Shown here one piece after another: positions 1 to 9,111 of a stretch of 64,000 bases of DNA; within the stretch, counting starts at the first letter, position 1; every line of letters starts with the position of its first letter. Source of the DNA: Embleya sp040629175 (GTDB lineage Bacteria > Actinomycetota > Actinomycetes > Streptomycetales > Streptomycetaceae); NCBI RefSeq assembly GCF_040629175.1, contig NZ_JBEXUX010000038.1:1-64000 (forward strand), in the 5' to 3' direction. The notes beneath the pieces were generated by a model. The model had not been told where the DNA came from, did not search any database, and saw nothing but the letters and a program-made list of their open reading frames with translations. The position numbers and the translations under genes were made by a program.

Positions 1-136
1 CTCGCTCGTGACTTCGTGTCCCTGCGCTTCGCTCCGGGCCACGAAGTCAACGTTTTGCGGCTCCGCCGCTCTCCGCGCTGCGCGCGTCGATCACCAGGGT
101 GAGCCCGAGTCGGGGGCGCTGACGCGCCTGGGGGTG
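1..136 (+). repeat. 3'-end repeat element, copy A (cut by window edge)
   Basis: This is the right part of an intergenic element found again at 34176-34388 and, inverted, at 39823-40034. Shared pieces are the GACTTCGTG/CACGAAGTC arms, GCGGCTCCGCCGC, the GCGCGCGTCGATCAC block and, after a variable spacer, GGGGGCGCTGACGCGCC. It lies 24 nt beyond the pdxH stop codon. Read in the pdxH direction it has the same orientation as the other two copies have relative to the gene before them. The half holding the T-rich hairpin would lie left of base 1. No coding frame is supported. Confidence 0.75.
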
Positions 137-159
137 CGGCTGTCTGTGGGGGCTTGTGC

Positions 160-858
160 TTACGGGCTCAGGCGTTCGACCTGCCATGGGGTGCCCTCGG
201 GGCCCCGGCGTAGGTAGCGCAGGCGGTCGTGCATTCGGTTTTCGCGGCCCTGCCAGAACTCGACCTCGTCCGGGCGGACCCGGAAACCGCCCCAGAACTC
301 CGGCGGCGGGATGTCGTCGATGCCCGCGAAGCCGGCCTCGGCCTCGGCGTAGCGCTTCTCCAACTGTTCGCGCCCGGACACCACCCGGGACTGCTCGCTG
401 GCCCAGGCCCCGATCCGCGAGCCGCGCGGCCGGGAGCGGAAGTACTCGGCGGTGACCTCGCGCGACACCCGTTCGGCGGAGCCGCTCACGATCACCTGGC
501 GGGCGAGCGCGTGCCACGGGAAGAGCAGGCTCACCGCCGGGTTCGCGGCCAGTTCGCCGCCCTTGCGCGAGCCGTAGTTCGTATAGAAGACGAAGCCGTG
601 CTCGTCGAACTCCTTGAGCAGCACCGTGCGCGTGCTCGGCCGGCCGTCCGGCGTCGCGGTCGCGACCACCATCGCGTTCGGCTCGGGCAACTCGGCCGCG
701 GCCACCTCGGCCAGCCACGCGGTGAACAACGGGAAGGGGGTCGGCGGCAACGCGCCGACGTCGATGCCTTCGCCTCGGTACTGCCGGCGCATGGCGGCAA
801 GCTCGGTGAACTCCACGGACAACGAGTACCACTCGGCGCCCGTCGCCGGCACGGTCAC
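160..858 (-). CDS. pdxH: Pyridoxamine 5'-phosphate oxidase
   Basis: Oxidises pyridoxamine or pyridoxine 5'-phosphate to pyridoxal 5'-phosphate with FMN and oxygen in the cytoplasm. The split-barrel FMN core is intact: PNAMVVATA, then TVLLKEFDEHGFVFYTNYG, then SLLFPWHALARQVIV. The C-terminal family block EFWQGRENRMHDRLRY is present. The start is uncertain. GTG at 858 gives 232 residues but has no clear ribosome site; GTG at 816 (218 residues) or ATG at 792 (210 residues) is closer to the usual N-terminus just before the MRRQYRGEG motif. It is divergent from citrate synthase, an arrangement I remember from Streptomyces coelicolor. Function is secure; only the first codon is open. Confidence 0.93.
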   Translation of the reverse strand: MTVPATGAEWYSLSVEFTELAAMRRQYRGEGIDVGALPPTPFPLFTAWLAEVAAAELPEPNAMVVATATPDGRPSTRTVLLKEFDEHGFVFYTNYGSRKGGELAANPAVSLLFPWHALARQVIVSGSAERVSREVTAEYFRSRPRGSRIGAWASEQSRVVSGREQLEKRYAEAEAGFAGIDDIPPPEFWGGFRVRPDEVEFWQGRENRMHDRLRYLRRGPEGTPWQVERLSP

Positions 859-942
859 CCCCGAGCGGGTGACAATCGGGGCGACCGAACCCGGCGGTTT
901 GTGCCGGACCTCACTCGGTCCGGCGTGTTCCGGCGTAGGTCG

Positions 943-962
943 TCTCGATATCGAGAGATATC
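943..962. promoter_or_regulatory. Palindromic operator candidate in the pdxH-citA intergenic region
   Basis: The 320-base divergent region between pdxH and citrate synthase (859-1178) holds no gene. Inside it, TCTCGATATCGAGA (943-956) is a perfect 14-bp palindrome. It overlaps a second symmetric unit, GATATC-GAGA-GATATC (947-962). It is A+T-rich compared with its surroundings and sits where one regulator could control both directions. I cannot name the regulator. Confidence 0.45.
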
Positions 963-1178
963 CTGACCGACGGACTTCGATCGGCCCATACCTTCAGGCG
1001 AGGCACCATCCCGGCCTTGCCCGGACCGAGCGGAACACCTCCCCGAGACACCGGTGGACCCGGCGTGCGGAGCATGATCGGCACCCGGCGCCCCGGCCTC
1101 GTTCGGGGGAAGACACGGTGTGGCAGTGCGGGGTATGAAGGACCACAAGTCAGTCGAGATCGCATGAGGAGCCGCCTG

Positions 1179-2288
1179 ATGTCCGAGTTCGTACCCGGGC
1201 TCGAAGGAGTCATAGCGTTCGAGACGGAGATCGCCGAACCCGACAAGGAGGGTGGCGCGCTCCGGTACCGAGGTGTGGACATCGAGGACCTCGTCGGCCA
1301 CGTCTCGTTCGGCAATGTCTGGGGCCTGCTGGTGGACGGGGCGTTCAACCCCGGCCTGCCGCCGGCCGAACCGTTTCCGATCCCGATCCATTCGGGCGAT
1401 GTCCGCGTGGACGTGCAGAGCGCGCTGGCCATGCTCGCTCCGGTGTGGGGTCTGAAACCGCTGCACGACATCGACGACGCCCAGGCGCGGGACGACCTGG
1501 CCCGGGCCGCCGTGATGGCGCTGTCGTACGTCGCCCAGTCGGCCCGCGGCCTGGAGAAGCCGATGGTGCCGCAGAGCGAGATCGACAAGGCACAGACCAT
1601 CGTCGAGCGCTTCATGATCCGCTGGCGCGGCGAGCCGGACCCGCAGCACGTCAAGGCGGTCGACGCCTACTGGACGTCGGCGGCCGAGCACGGCATGAAC
1701 GCCTCGACGTTCACCGCGCGTGTGATCGCGGGCACCGGTGCCGACGTCGCCGCGTGTCTGTCCGGCGCGGTCGGCGCGATGTCCGGCCCGCTGCACGGTG
1801 GTGCGCCCTCGCGCGTGCTGCACATGATCGAGGAGATCGAGCGCACCGGCGACGCCACGGCGTACGTCAAGGGCGTCCTCGATCGCGGCGAGCGCCTGAT
1901 GGGCTTCGGTCACCGGGTCTACCGGGCCGAGGACCCCCGCGCGCGCGTGTTGCGGCGCACGGCCAAGGAGCTGGGGGCGCCTCGCTACGAGGTGGCCGCG
2001 GCGCTGGAGAAGGCGGCGTTGGAGGAGCTTCAGGCTCGGCGCCCCGACCGGATCCTGGCCACCAACGTGGAGTTCTGGGCCGCGGTGATGCTGGACTTCG
2101 CCGAGGTTCCGGCGCACATGTTCACCTCGATGTTCACCTGCGCCCGGACCGCCGGGTGGAGTGCGCACATCCTGGAGCACAAGCGCACCTCGCGCCTGGT
2201 GCGGCCGGCCGCCCTGTACATCGGCCCGGGCACCCGCCCGATCACCGAGGTCGCGGGTTACGACGACACGGTCCGCAACCTGACCTGA
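1179..2288 (+). CDS. citA: Citrate synthase
   Basis: Condenses oxaloacetate with acetyl-CoA to citrate at the entry of the TCA cycle. The protein has 369 residues, typical of the shorter actinobacterial citrate synthases. Family motifs are SGPLHGGAPSRV and GFGHRVYRAEDPRA, which carry the two catalytic histidines, followed by ATNVEFWAAVMLDFAEVP with the catalytic aspartate region. ATG 1179 is chosen because GAGGA at 1166-1170 is well spaced and MSEFVPGLEGVIAFETEI matches the Streptomyces N-terminus; the open frame runs further upstream without support. A hairpin follows the stop. The paralogue could act as a 2-methylcitrate synthase, but nothing nearby (no prpB or prpD) suggests that. Confidence 0.93.
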   Translation: MSEFVPGLEGVIAFETEIAEPDKEGGALRYRGVDIEDLVGHVSFGNVWGLLVDGAFNPGLPPAEPFPIPIHSGDVRVDVQSALAMLAPVWGLKPLHDIDDAQARDDLARAAVMALSYVAQSARGLEKPMVPQSEIDKAQTIVERFMIRWRGEPDPQHVKAVDAYWTSAAEHGMNASTFTARVIAGTGADVAACLSGAVGAMSGPLHGGAPSRVLHMIEEIERTGDATAYVKGVLDRGERLMGFGHRVYRAEDPRARVLRRTAKELGAPRYEVAAALEKAALEELQARRPDRILATNVEFWAAVMLDFAEVPAHMFTSMFTCARTAGWSAHILEHKRTSRLVRPAALYIGPGTRPITEVAGYDDTVRNLT

Positions 2289-2312
2289 GGTATGAGTGCT
2301 CGACGCTCATCC

Positions 2313-2345
2313 GGAGCCCCGTCCCCCGCAGGGGGTGCGGGGTTC
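2313..2345 (+). terminator. Hairpin terminator after citrate synthase
   Basis: The arms AGCCCCG-T-CCCCC and GGGGG-TG-CGGGGTT form a strong imperfect stem around a GCA loop. It starts 24 bases after the citrate synthase stop and lies between two convergent genes, so it may serve both strands. Confidence 0.6.
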
Positions 2346-2370
2346 CGTCGTGTCCGCCGCGCGGCACCGG

Positions 2371-3219
2371 TCAGGCGCGGCCCTCCAGGATGGCCACCTG
2401 GCGGGCGTCGTCGGCGCGGGGGCAGGTGCCGCACAGGGCGTCGGGGTCGACGGTGTACCACAGACAGCACACGCTCTGGGTGCGGTTGCAGTGGGTGCGG
2501 CCCTCGGTGCCGCGCAGGGTGCGAAAGCCCGCGTCGCGCTTGAACCGGCCGGTGTCGCCGGGGAGCAGTTCGCCGAGTTCGCGGACCGCGCGCTCGCCCT
2601 CGGCCTCGCCGAGCATGCGGCCCAGATACCAGACGGCGCTCACCAGTTCGTCCGCCACCATGCCCCACAACACCCGCTCGCCCCGGCGCAGGTGCGGCCG
2701 GAAGGCGCCGAGCAGCGGCTCCAGGTGCGCGGACACCGTGCGCAACAGCTCGGCTCGCAGCGCGGCCTGGTCGGCGACCACGCGGGCGCCGGCGGCGCCC
2801 GCGTCCGGGTCGTCGGGCAGGCACGCGAAGGTGTTCGAGGTGACCGTGAAGCAGCGGTTGGACCGTTCGGATCCGAGGTCGATCCATACCTCGTCCAGGC
2901 TCACCAGCGGAACGCGGCGACCGAGGAACCAGGGCCCGGCGAGCATCAGGCACGCGTACCACGCGTAGCCGTGCAGGGCCCACATCGCGATCGCGTCGGC
3001 GCGTGGTTCGGCGTCGAGCGTCGCGAGGATGCGCCGCCGTTCGGCGGCCAGCGCGCCGGCGATCACGTCGGGGTCGCTCGCCAGCCGCGAGGCGTGCAGC
3101 AGGTCCGCTCCCGGACGCCCGGGCTCGACCGCGATCAGCGGGCACGCGGCCCCGAGCGCCCGGAAGGTCTCCGCGAACGCGGGGCACGGTGCGAGCTGCC
3201 GAAGATCGAGCAACGTCAT
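2371..3219 (-). CDS. FhuF-like (2Fe-2S) ferric-siderophore reductase
   Basis: Probably reduces ferric siderophores in the cytoplasm to release iron. The key evidence is the C-terminal cysteine block SVCCLWYTVDPDALCGTCPR: an adjacent Cys pair, then a Cys, then two residues and another Cys. This is the [2Fe-2S] ligand pattern of the FhuF family. The helical N-terminal part has no other motif I can name. ATG 3219 (282 residues) is chosen over an upstream start at 3258 because an iron-box palindrome ends six bases before the ATG and would otherwise be inside the gene. No siderophore genes are nearby, so it is a stand-alone, iron-regulated reductase. Substrate unknown. Confidence 0.8.
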   Translation of the reverse strand: MTLLDLRQLAPCPAFAETFRALGAACPLIAVEPGRPGADLLHASRLASDPDVIAGALAAERRRILATLDAEPRADAIAMWALHGYAWYACLMLAGPWFLGRRVPLVSLDEVWIDLGSERSNRCFTVTSNTFACLPDDPDAGAAGARVVADQAALRAELLRTVSAHLEPLLGAFRPHLRRGERVLWGMVADELVSAVWYLGRMLGEAEGERAVRELGELLPGDTGRFKRDAGFRTLRGTEGRTHCNRTQSVCCLWYTVDPDALCGTCPRADDARQVAILEGRA

Positions 3220-3224
3220 GATCC

Positions 3225-3243
3225 GAAGGTAAGGCTTGCCTAA
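3225..3243 (-). promoter_or_regulatory. Iron box (DmdR1/IdeR-type operator)
   Basis: Read on the minus strand the 19 bases are TTAGGCAAGCCTTACCTTC. I count 13 of 19 identities to the actinobacterial iron-box consensus TTAGGTTAGGCTCACCTAA, with the TTAGG and ACCT ends kept. It abuts the start of the FhuF-like gene, as expected for iron-dependent repression. Confidence 0.7.
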
Positions 3244-3419
3244 CCAGGCTGTCCACATGATGCGCCCGAGAGTGCGATCACACGCCGCGACCCCACCCGG
3301 TCGGCCGATGCCACCGCGGGGCGCACGATCGCCTCGCGCGCCCTGCGCACGCGCTGCCGCCCGGAGGCGCGCAGCCGACGCGGGCCCGGGCGGGCGGCCA
3401 AGCCATAGGGTCGGGCGTC

Positions 3420-4367
3420 ATGGATACCGCCACGCCCGAACTGACCTACGGCGACATCAGGAACGCCGCCGAACGCATCGTGGGCCAGACCCAACCGGTC
3501 ACCATGATGCCGATTCACCCGTCGCCGCACGTGTGGCTCGCGTTGGAGTACATCCAGCACACCGGATCGTTCAAGGCCCGCGGCGCGGCGAACTTCACCA
3601 CCGCGCACATCGAGGCGGGCACCATGCCCGAGGCCGGCGTGGTGATCGCCTCCGGCGGCAACGCGGGCCTCGCGTGCGCGTGGGCGGCGCGTGGCGCGGG
3701 CGTGCGCGCGACGGTGTTCCTGCCGGAGACCGCGCCGCGGATCAAGGTGGAGCGGCTGCGTACGTACGGCGCGGACGTGCTGCTGGTGGGCCGCGAGTAC
3801 GCGGACGCGTTGGAGGCGTCGCGGCGCTACGCCGACGAGACCGGCGCGCTGTTGTCGCACGCGTACGACAACCCGCTGATCGCCGCGGGCGCGGGCACGC
3901 TGGTGCCGGAGATGGTGGCGGGCGTACCCGGGAAACTGGACACGATCATCGTCTCGGTCGGCGGCGGCGGCCTGTTCGCGGGCGTGGCGACCGCAGCCGA
4001 GGAACACGGGATCCGCACGGTCGCGGTCGAACCGGAACACTGCCGCGCGCTCAACGCCGCCCTGGAGGCCGGCGAGGTCGTGGACGTGCCGACCGACTCG
4101 ATCGCCGCCGACTCGCTGGGCGCGCGCCGGGTCTCCCGCACGGCCCTGGCGACGGCACGACGCACCGGCGCGTTCTCGGTCCTGGTCTCCGACAAGGCCA
4201 TCATCGAATCCCGTCAGGCCCTGTGGGACAACTTCCGCATCGTCGTCGAACCCGCCGCCGCCACGGCCCTGGCCGCCCTCTCCACCGGTGCCTACGCCCC
4301 GGCCCAGGGGGAAAAGGTCGCCGTCATACTGTGCGGCGCCAACACCGACCCGGGTGACCTGGTCTGA
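3420..4367 (+). CDS. Threonine/serine dehydratase-like PLP enzyme
   Basis: A fold-type II PLP enzyme of 315 residues. HTGSFKARGAANF carries the PLP lysine (Lys52), SGGNAGLACAWAA is the substrate and phosphate-binding Asn loop, and VGGGGLFAGVA is the glycine-rich cofactor phosphate loop. The family removes the amino group of L-threonine or L-serine to give a 2-oxo acid. There is no C-terminal ACT domain, so this is not the isoleucine-regulated IlvA form. TAGGGT at 3406-3411 lies eight bases before the ATG and there is no Shine-Dalgarno, so the mRNA is probably leaderless. Exact substrate unproven; serine racemase-like activity is possible. Confidence 0.85.
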   Translation: MDTATPELTYGDIRNAAERIVGQTQPVTMMPIHPSPHVWLALEYIQHTGSFKARGAANFTTAHIEAGTMPEAGVVIASGGNAGLACAWAARGAGVRATVFLPETAPRIKVERLRTYGADVLLVGREYADALEASRRYADETGALLSHAYDNPLIAAGAGTLVPEMVAGVPGKLDTIIVSVGGGGLFAGVATAAEEHGIRTVAVEPEHCRALNAALEAGEVVDVPTDSIAADSLGARRVSRTALATARRTGAFSVLVSDKAIIESRQALWDNFRIVVEPAAATALAALSTGAYAPAQGEKVAVILCGANTDPGDLV

Positions 4368-4391
4368 ACCCGGCGCCCGACGCCGCACGGG

Positions 4392-4425
4392 CGGCCACCG
4401 CGCGAGCACGGTCGTGCGGTGGCCG
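4392..4425 (+). terminator. Hairpin terminator after the dehydratase gene
   Basis: CGGCCACCGC and GCGGTGGCCG pair perfectly (10 bp) around a 14-base loop. A short T run follows. It lies between convergent genes. Confidence 0.7.
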
Positions 4426-4457
4426 TTTCGGTATCGGGTGACGATCCCGGGTCGGGC

Positions 4458-4889
4458 TCAGCCGAGGTCGGCGCCGTAGACGTGGTCGACCGTCATGGTC
4501 ATCAGCACTCGGCGGTCGGCCACCATCACCGCGCGGTATTCGGTCCAGTTCGGGTGCTCGCCGGCGGCGTGGCGGTAGTAGTCCACCAGGGCCTCGACCT
4601 CCGGGCCGTCGGGCGTGGCCCCCGGCCCGGTCAGGGTCACCGTGCCCTCGGCGGTGGCCCATGAGCGGCCGTCGGGGCCGGTGACCTCCAGGGCGGCTCG
4701 TGGATCGCGGCGCAGGTTCGCCGTCTTGGCGCGGCCCTCGGTCATCGAGACGTAGAGGAGGCCGGTCTCGGGGTCGTAGAAGGGCATGACGGGGGAAAGC
4801 TGGGGGCGGCCGTCCGACTTGATCGTGGCGAGGACGCCGAGTCGGCTTTCCGCGAGCAGCGTGCGTGGGTTGAACGACGTGTCGGTCAT
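4458..4889 (-). CDS. PPOX-class F420-dependent oxidoreductase
   Basis: A 143-residue split-barrel flavin/deazaflavin protein of the pyridoxamine-phosphate-oxidase-like superfamily. SRLGVLATIKSDGRPQLSP, the SMTEGRAKTANLRRDPRAAL stretch and the C-terminal YRAVMVADRRVLMTMTVDHV strand match the F420-dependent PPOX families of actinomycetes. These proteins reduce varied substrates with reduced F420. It is a single gene facing the dehydratase; its substrate cannot be inferred from the neighbours. The length is normal for the family. Confidence 0.82.
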   Translation of the reverse strand: MTDTSFNPRTLLAESRLGVLATIKSDGRPQLSPVMPFYDPETGLLYVSMTEGRAKTANLRRDPRAALEVTGPDGRSWATAEGTVTLTGPGATPDGPEVEALVDYYRHAAGEHPNWTEYRAVMVADRRVLMTMTVDHVYGADLG

Positions 4890-4961
4890 GCCGATGCCAA
4901 GTCGCCGTCGCCCGCCGACATTCCCCGCCGCGTCCGGCCGGGTGACGTGGGCGGGGCCGAC

Positions 4962-7811
4962 TCACCCGCCGGATTCCGCGCGCCCGGGGCCCGGGGGCAA
5001 TGCGGCGGCCAGGAGTTCGGCCAGGTGCAGCGGCCGGCGGTCGCTCACGTGGGTGATCTGGGTACGGCAACTGAACCCGTCCGCCAGGGTCACCGCATCC
5101 GGCCCGGCGGCCTCCAGCGCGGGCAGCAGGCGGTCCGCCGCGACCGCGCGCGACAACTCGCCGTGCGCCGCCTCGTACCCGAAGTTGCCCGCCAACCCGC
5201 AACAACCGCCCGCGAGTTCGCCGGTCAACCCGGCGCGCGCACGCAGCCGGCGATCGGCCGCGTCGCCGAGCACCGCGTGCTGGTGGCAGTGCAGTTGGCC
5301 GGTCACCGGGCGATCCAGCACCGGCGGCGACCAGTGCGGCGCGTACTCCTCCAGGGCCTGGGCGAAGGTCTTGACCGAGTCCGCCAGACCGGCCGCGGCC
5401 GGGCCGAGCAGCTCGGGTACGTCGGTGCGCAGCGCCGCCGCGCAGGACGGTTCCAGGCCCACGATCGGCAGTCCGGCCTCGATCGCCGGCCGCAGAACGC
5501 GCACCGTGCGGCCCATCACCCTTCGGGCGATGCCCAGTTGCCCGGTCGAGACCCAGGTCAGGCCGCAACACACCGACCCCGGCGGCACCACCACCTCCAG
5601 CCCTGCGGCCTCCAGCACCTCGACCGCGGCGCGCCCGACCTCGGGCCGGAAACGGTTGGTGAAGGTGTCCGGCCACAACACCACGCGCGGTCGCGAACCA
5701 CCCTTCGCACGCGGCCGATCGCGCCACCAGCGGGTGAACGGCTCGGCGGCCGGCGACGGGATCTCCCGAGTGCGATCGAGCCCGGCCGCACCGAGCGCGG
5801 CCCGGCGCAGCGCCGGCACCCGCGCCGCCGCGTCGATCACGCCCGCCAGACCGGGCACCGCACCCACCGCGCGGGCCCACAGCGGCAGGTTGCCCAGCAC
5901 GTAGTGCGCCGCCGGCCGCAGTCGACCCCGATAGTGGTGGTGCAGGAACTCGGCCTTGTAGGTGGCCATGTCCACATCCACCGGACAGTCGCTGCGGCAG
6001 CCCTTGCAGGACAGGCACAGGTCGAGCGCGTCGCGCACCTCGGTGGAGCGCCAGCCGTCGGTGATCACGTCGCCGATCAGCATCTCGTGCAACAACCGGG
6101 CGCGTCCGCGGGTCGAGTGCGCCTCCTCGCCGGTGACCCGGTACGACGGGCACATCACCCCGCCCGAGGAGGTGTCCGCCGACTCGCGGCACTTGCCCAC
6201 CCCCACACAGCGACGCACCGCCGCCGCGAAGTCGCCGCCGTCCGCCGGATAGCCGAACTCCACCGACACCGGCGTACGCGTCCCGGTGAAGCGCAGATTG
6301 CCGTCCACAGGGTGTGGACGAACCAGGATGCCCGGGTTCAACAATCCCGCCGGATCCCAGATCGCCTTGAAGGCGCCGAACAGTTCGACGATCTCCGGTC
6401 CGTACATCCGGGGCAGGAACTCGGCCCGGGCCTGCCCGTCGCCGTGTTCCCCGGACAGTGAGCCGCCGTGCGCGACGACCAGGTCCGCCAGGTCGGACGA
6501 GAACGCCCGAAACGCCGCGACGCCGCGGGTGGTGAGCAGGTCGAAGTCGATCCGGATGTGCACGCACCCCTCGCCGAAGTGGCCGTAGGGCAGTCCGCGC
6601 AACTCGTGCCGGTCCATCAGCTCGGCCAACGCGCGCAGGTACGCGCCGAGCCGTTCGGGCGGCACGGCGGTGTCCTCCCAGCCCGGCCACGCCTCGGAGC
6701 CGTCCGCCATCCGGGTCGCGGTGCCGGACGCCTCCTCGCGGATCCGCCACAACGCCCGCTGTTCCGCCGGGTCGGTGACCACCCGAGCCGGTCCGGAGCC
6801 GGCCGACGCGTGCGCCCGGGCCACCGCCTCGGCGATCGAGTCGCCGCCGAACTCGACGAACAACCAGGCCGCGCCGGGCGGCAGTTCGACCTCGCGGGCG
6901 GACGCGGCCAACGCGACCAGGCCCGCGCTCAGGCTCTCCACGGTCAGCGGCCCATACGGCAGCAGAGCGGGCGCCGCGTCCGCCGCGGCGAAGTCGTCCG
7001 CAAAGCCCAGCACCACCAGGGCGCGGGCCCGGGGCGCCTCGACCAGGCGCAGGCCGGCCCCGAGCACCACCGCGCAGGTGCCCTCGGTGCCGACCAGGGC
7101 CCGGGCCAGGTCGCGCCCGTGCTCGGGCAGCAGCCGGTCCAGGGCGTAACCGGAGACCCGACGCGGCAGGGCCGGGAAGCCCCGCCGGATCAACGCCAGG
7201 TTGGCGTCGGCGAGTTCGGCGAGCGCGGCGTGGATCTCGGCGGCGCGGCCGGTCGTGGGCACCGGCTGATCGCGGCCGACCCGCATCCGGGTGCCGTCCA
7301 TGGTCGCGACGTCGAGCCATTCCACGTTGGCGCTCGTCCGGCCCCAGGCGACCGAGTGCGACCCGCACGCGTCGTTGCCGATCATGCCGCCGAGCGTGCA
7401 GCGGCTGTGCGTGGAGGGGTCCGGGCCGAAGGTGAGTCCGTGTCGGCCGGCCGCGCGGCGCAGGTCGTCGAGCACGACGCCGGGCTCGACGTGCGCGATC
7501 CGGTTCGCCGGGTCGACGTGGTGGATCCGGTTCAGGTGCCGGGCCAGGTCCAGGACCACGCCGTTGCCGGTGGCCTGCCCGGCGATGCTGGTGCCGCCGC
7601 CGCGCACGGTGACCGGCGCCCCCAGCTCGTGGCACACCGCGAGCGCGGCGAGCACGTCCTCGGCGTCCAGCGGCGCGACCACCCCCGGCGGCACGTTGCG
7701 GTGGTTGGAGGCGTCCATCGAGTACAGCGCGCGGGCCTGCGGGTCGAACCGGACCTCGCCCCGCACTCGTGCCCGCAACGCGTCTTCGAGGTCCCCGAAC
7801 TGTGCCGTCAC
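4962..7811 (-). CDS. FAD-linked oxidase with Fe-S and CCG domains (D-lactate dehydrogenase-like)
   Basis: A 949-residue fusion. The first 250 residues are a GlcD/vanillyl-alcohol-oxidase-type FAD domain with TVRGGGTSIAGQATGNGVV. Then comes the FAD-oxidase C domain, including GHFGEGCVHIRIDFD. Next is a ferredoxin-like segment (CLSCKGCRSDCPVD near residues 598-610), and two CCG-type heterodisulfide-reductase domains end the protein (VCCGLTWVS and CCGLAGNFGYE). The family oxidises D-2-hydroxy acids such as D-lactate and passes electrons through Fe-S clusters to the respiratory chain. It is single and divergent from serC. Substrate assignment is by family only. Confidence 0.85.
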   Translation of the reverse strand: MTAQFGDLEDALRARVRGEVRFDPQARALYSMDASNHRNVPPGVVAPLDAEDVLAALAVCHELGAPVTVRGGGTSIAGQATGNGVVLDLARHLNRIHHVDPANRIAHVEPGVVLDDLRRAAGRHGLTFGPDPSTHSRCTLGGMIGNDACGSHSVAWGRTSANVEWLDVATMDGTRMRVGRDQPVPTTGRAAEIHAALAELADANLALIRRGFPALPRRVSGYALDRLLPEHGRDLARALVGTEGTCAVVLGAGLRLVEAPRARALVVLGFADDFAAADAAPALLPYGPLTVESLSAGLVALAASAREVELPPGAAWLFVEFGGDSIAEAVARAHASAGSGPARVVTDPAEQRALWRIREEASGTATRMADGSEAWPGWEDTAVPPERLGAYLRALAELMDRHELRGLPYGHFGEGCVHIRIDFDLLTTRGVAAFRAFSSDLADLVVAHGGSLSGEHGDGQARAEFLPRMYGPEIVELFGAFKAIWDPAGLLNPGILVRPHPVDGNLRFTGTRTPVSVEFGYPADGGDFAAAVRRCVGVGKCRESADTSSGGVMCPSYRVTGEEAHSTRGRARLLHEMLIGDVITDGWRSTEVRDALDLCLSCKGCRSDCPVDVDMATYKAEFLHHHYRGRLRPAAHYVLGNLPLWARAVGAVPGLAGVIDAAARVPALRRAALGAAGLDRTREIPSPAAEPFTRWWRDRPRAKGGSRPRVVLWPDTFTNRFRPEVGRAAVEVLEAAGLEVVVPPGSVCCGLTWVSTGQLGIARRVMGRTVRVLRPAIEAGLPIVGLEPSCAAALRTDVPELLGPAAAGLADSVKTFAQALEEYAPHWSPPVLDRPVTGQLHCHQHAVLGDAADRRLRARAGLTGELAGGCCGLAGNFGYEAAHGELSRAVAADRLLPALEAAGPDAVTLADGFSCRTQITHVSDRRPLHLAELLAAALPPGPGRAESGG

Positions 7812-7972
7812 CCCGTCATCCTCGCGCGTGCCGGGCGCTCGGGTCGCCGGACCCGGTCGGGCGCGGCGGGTCGGCCGGCCGTCGAGACGGCGAATGCTCG
7901 CATGGTGGGCGGGATCGTCTCATTGTTCGGAATGCGCGTCACTCGCGAATCGGGCGCGACTACGCTCTTCGC

Positions 7973-9091
7973 GTGGCCGAGATCCAGATTCCCGCAGCGC
8001 TCATGCCCGCCGACGGCCGGTTCGGTTCGGGCCCGTCCAAGGTACGCCCCGAGGCACTCGCCGCTCTCGCGGCGACCGGTACCTCTCTCCTGGGCACCTC
8101 CCACCGGCAGGCGCCGGTGAAGAACCTGGTGCGCCGGGTTCGCGAAGGTGTCGGCAGCCTGTTCTCCCTGCCCGAGGGATACGAGGTGATCCTGGGCAAC
8201 GGTGGTGCCACCGCCTTCTGGGACATCGCCGCATTCGGCCTGGTCGAGCGCAAGTCCCAGCACCTGTCGTTCGGCGAGTTCTCCTCCAAGTTCGCCACGT
8301 CGGTCAAGGCCGCGCCGTGGCTGGACGAGCCGACGGTACTCAAGGCGGAGCCCGGCACGCACCCGCTGCCGCAGGCCGAGGCGGGCGTGGACGTATACGC
8401 CCTGACCCACAACGAGACCTCGACCGGCGTCGCGATGCCGATCGCCCGACCGGCCGGCGCCGACGCGGGCTCGCTGGTGCTGGTCGACGCGACCTCCGCG
8501 GCGGGCGGCCTGCCGGTGGACGCGGCCGAGACCGACGTCTACTACTTCGCGCCGCAGAAGAACTTCGCCGCCGACGGCGGTCTGTGGCTCGCCGCGTTCT
8601 CGCCGGCCGCGCTGGAGCGCGCGCAGCGGATCGCCGCGTCGGACCGCTACATCCCGCCGTTCTTCGACTTGGCCACCGCGATCGACAACTCGGTCAAGGA
8701 CCAGACCTACAACACGCCGGCGCTGAGCACGCTGTTCCTGCTCGCCGACCAGCTCGACTGGATCAACGGGCAGGGCGGCCTGGACTGGGCCGTCGCGCGC
8801 ACCGCCGACTCGTCGAGCCGGCTGTACGGGTGGGCCGAGAAGTCCGCGTACGCGAGCCCGTTCGTGACCGACCCGGCGGCCCGCTCCCAGGTCGTCGGCA
8901 CGATCGACTTCGCCGACTCGGTGGACGCCGCCGCGGTGGCCAAGGTGCTGCGCGCGAACGGCATCGTGGACACCGAGCCCTACCGCAAGCTGGGCCGCAA
9001 CCAGCTCCGGGTGGCGATGTTCCCGGCCGTCGAGCCGGCCGACGTCGAGGCGCTGACCGCGTGCGTCGACTACGTGATCGAGCAGCTCTGA
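7973..9091 (+). CDS. serC: Phosphoserine transaminase
   Basis: Converts 3-phosphohydroxypyruvate and glutamate to phosphoserine and 2-oxoglutarate in serine synthesis. It is 372 residues, matching the actinobacterial SerC form: FGSGPSKVRPEAL, GTSHRQAPVKNLV, LGNGGATAFWDIAAFG, and the PLP lysine in YYFAPQKNFAADGGLW. GTG 7973 is chosen because the product then begins VAEIQIPAALMPADGRFG as in other Streptomyces. TACGCT ends six bases upstream, so the transcript is probably leaderless. A perfect 19-bp hairpin follows the stop. Confidence 0.95.
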   Translation: MAEIQIPAALMPADGRFGSGPSKVRPEALAALAATGTSLLGTSHRQAPVKNLVRRVREGVGSLFSLPEGYEVILGNGGATAFWDIAAFGLVERKSQHLSFGEFSSKFATSVKAAPWLDEPTVLKAEPGTHPLPQAEAGVDVYALTHNETSTGVAMPIARPAGADAGSLVLVDATSAAGGLPVDAAETDVYYFAPQKNFAADGGLWLAAFSPAALERAQRIAASDRYIPPFFDLATAIDNSVKDQTYNTPALSTLFLLADQLDWINGQGGLDWAVARTADSSSRLYGWAEKSAYASPFVTDPAARSQVVGTIDFADSVDAAAVAKVLRANGIVDTEPYRKLGRNQLRVAMFPAVEPADVEALTACVDYVIEQL

Positions 9092-9111
9092 TCCGCGTCC
9101 GCGAAGCCTGA

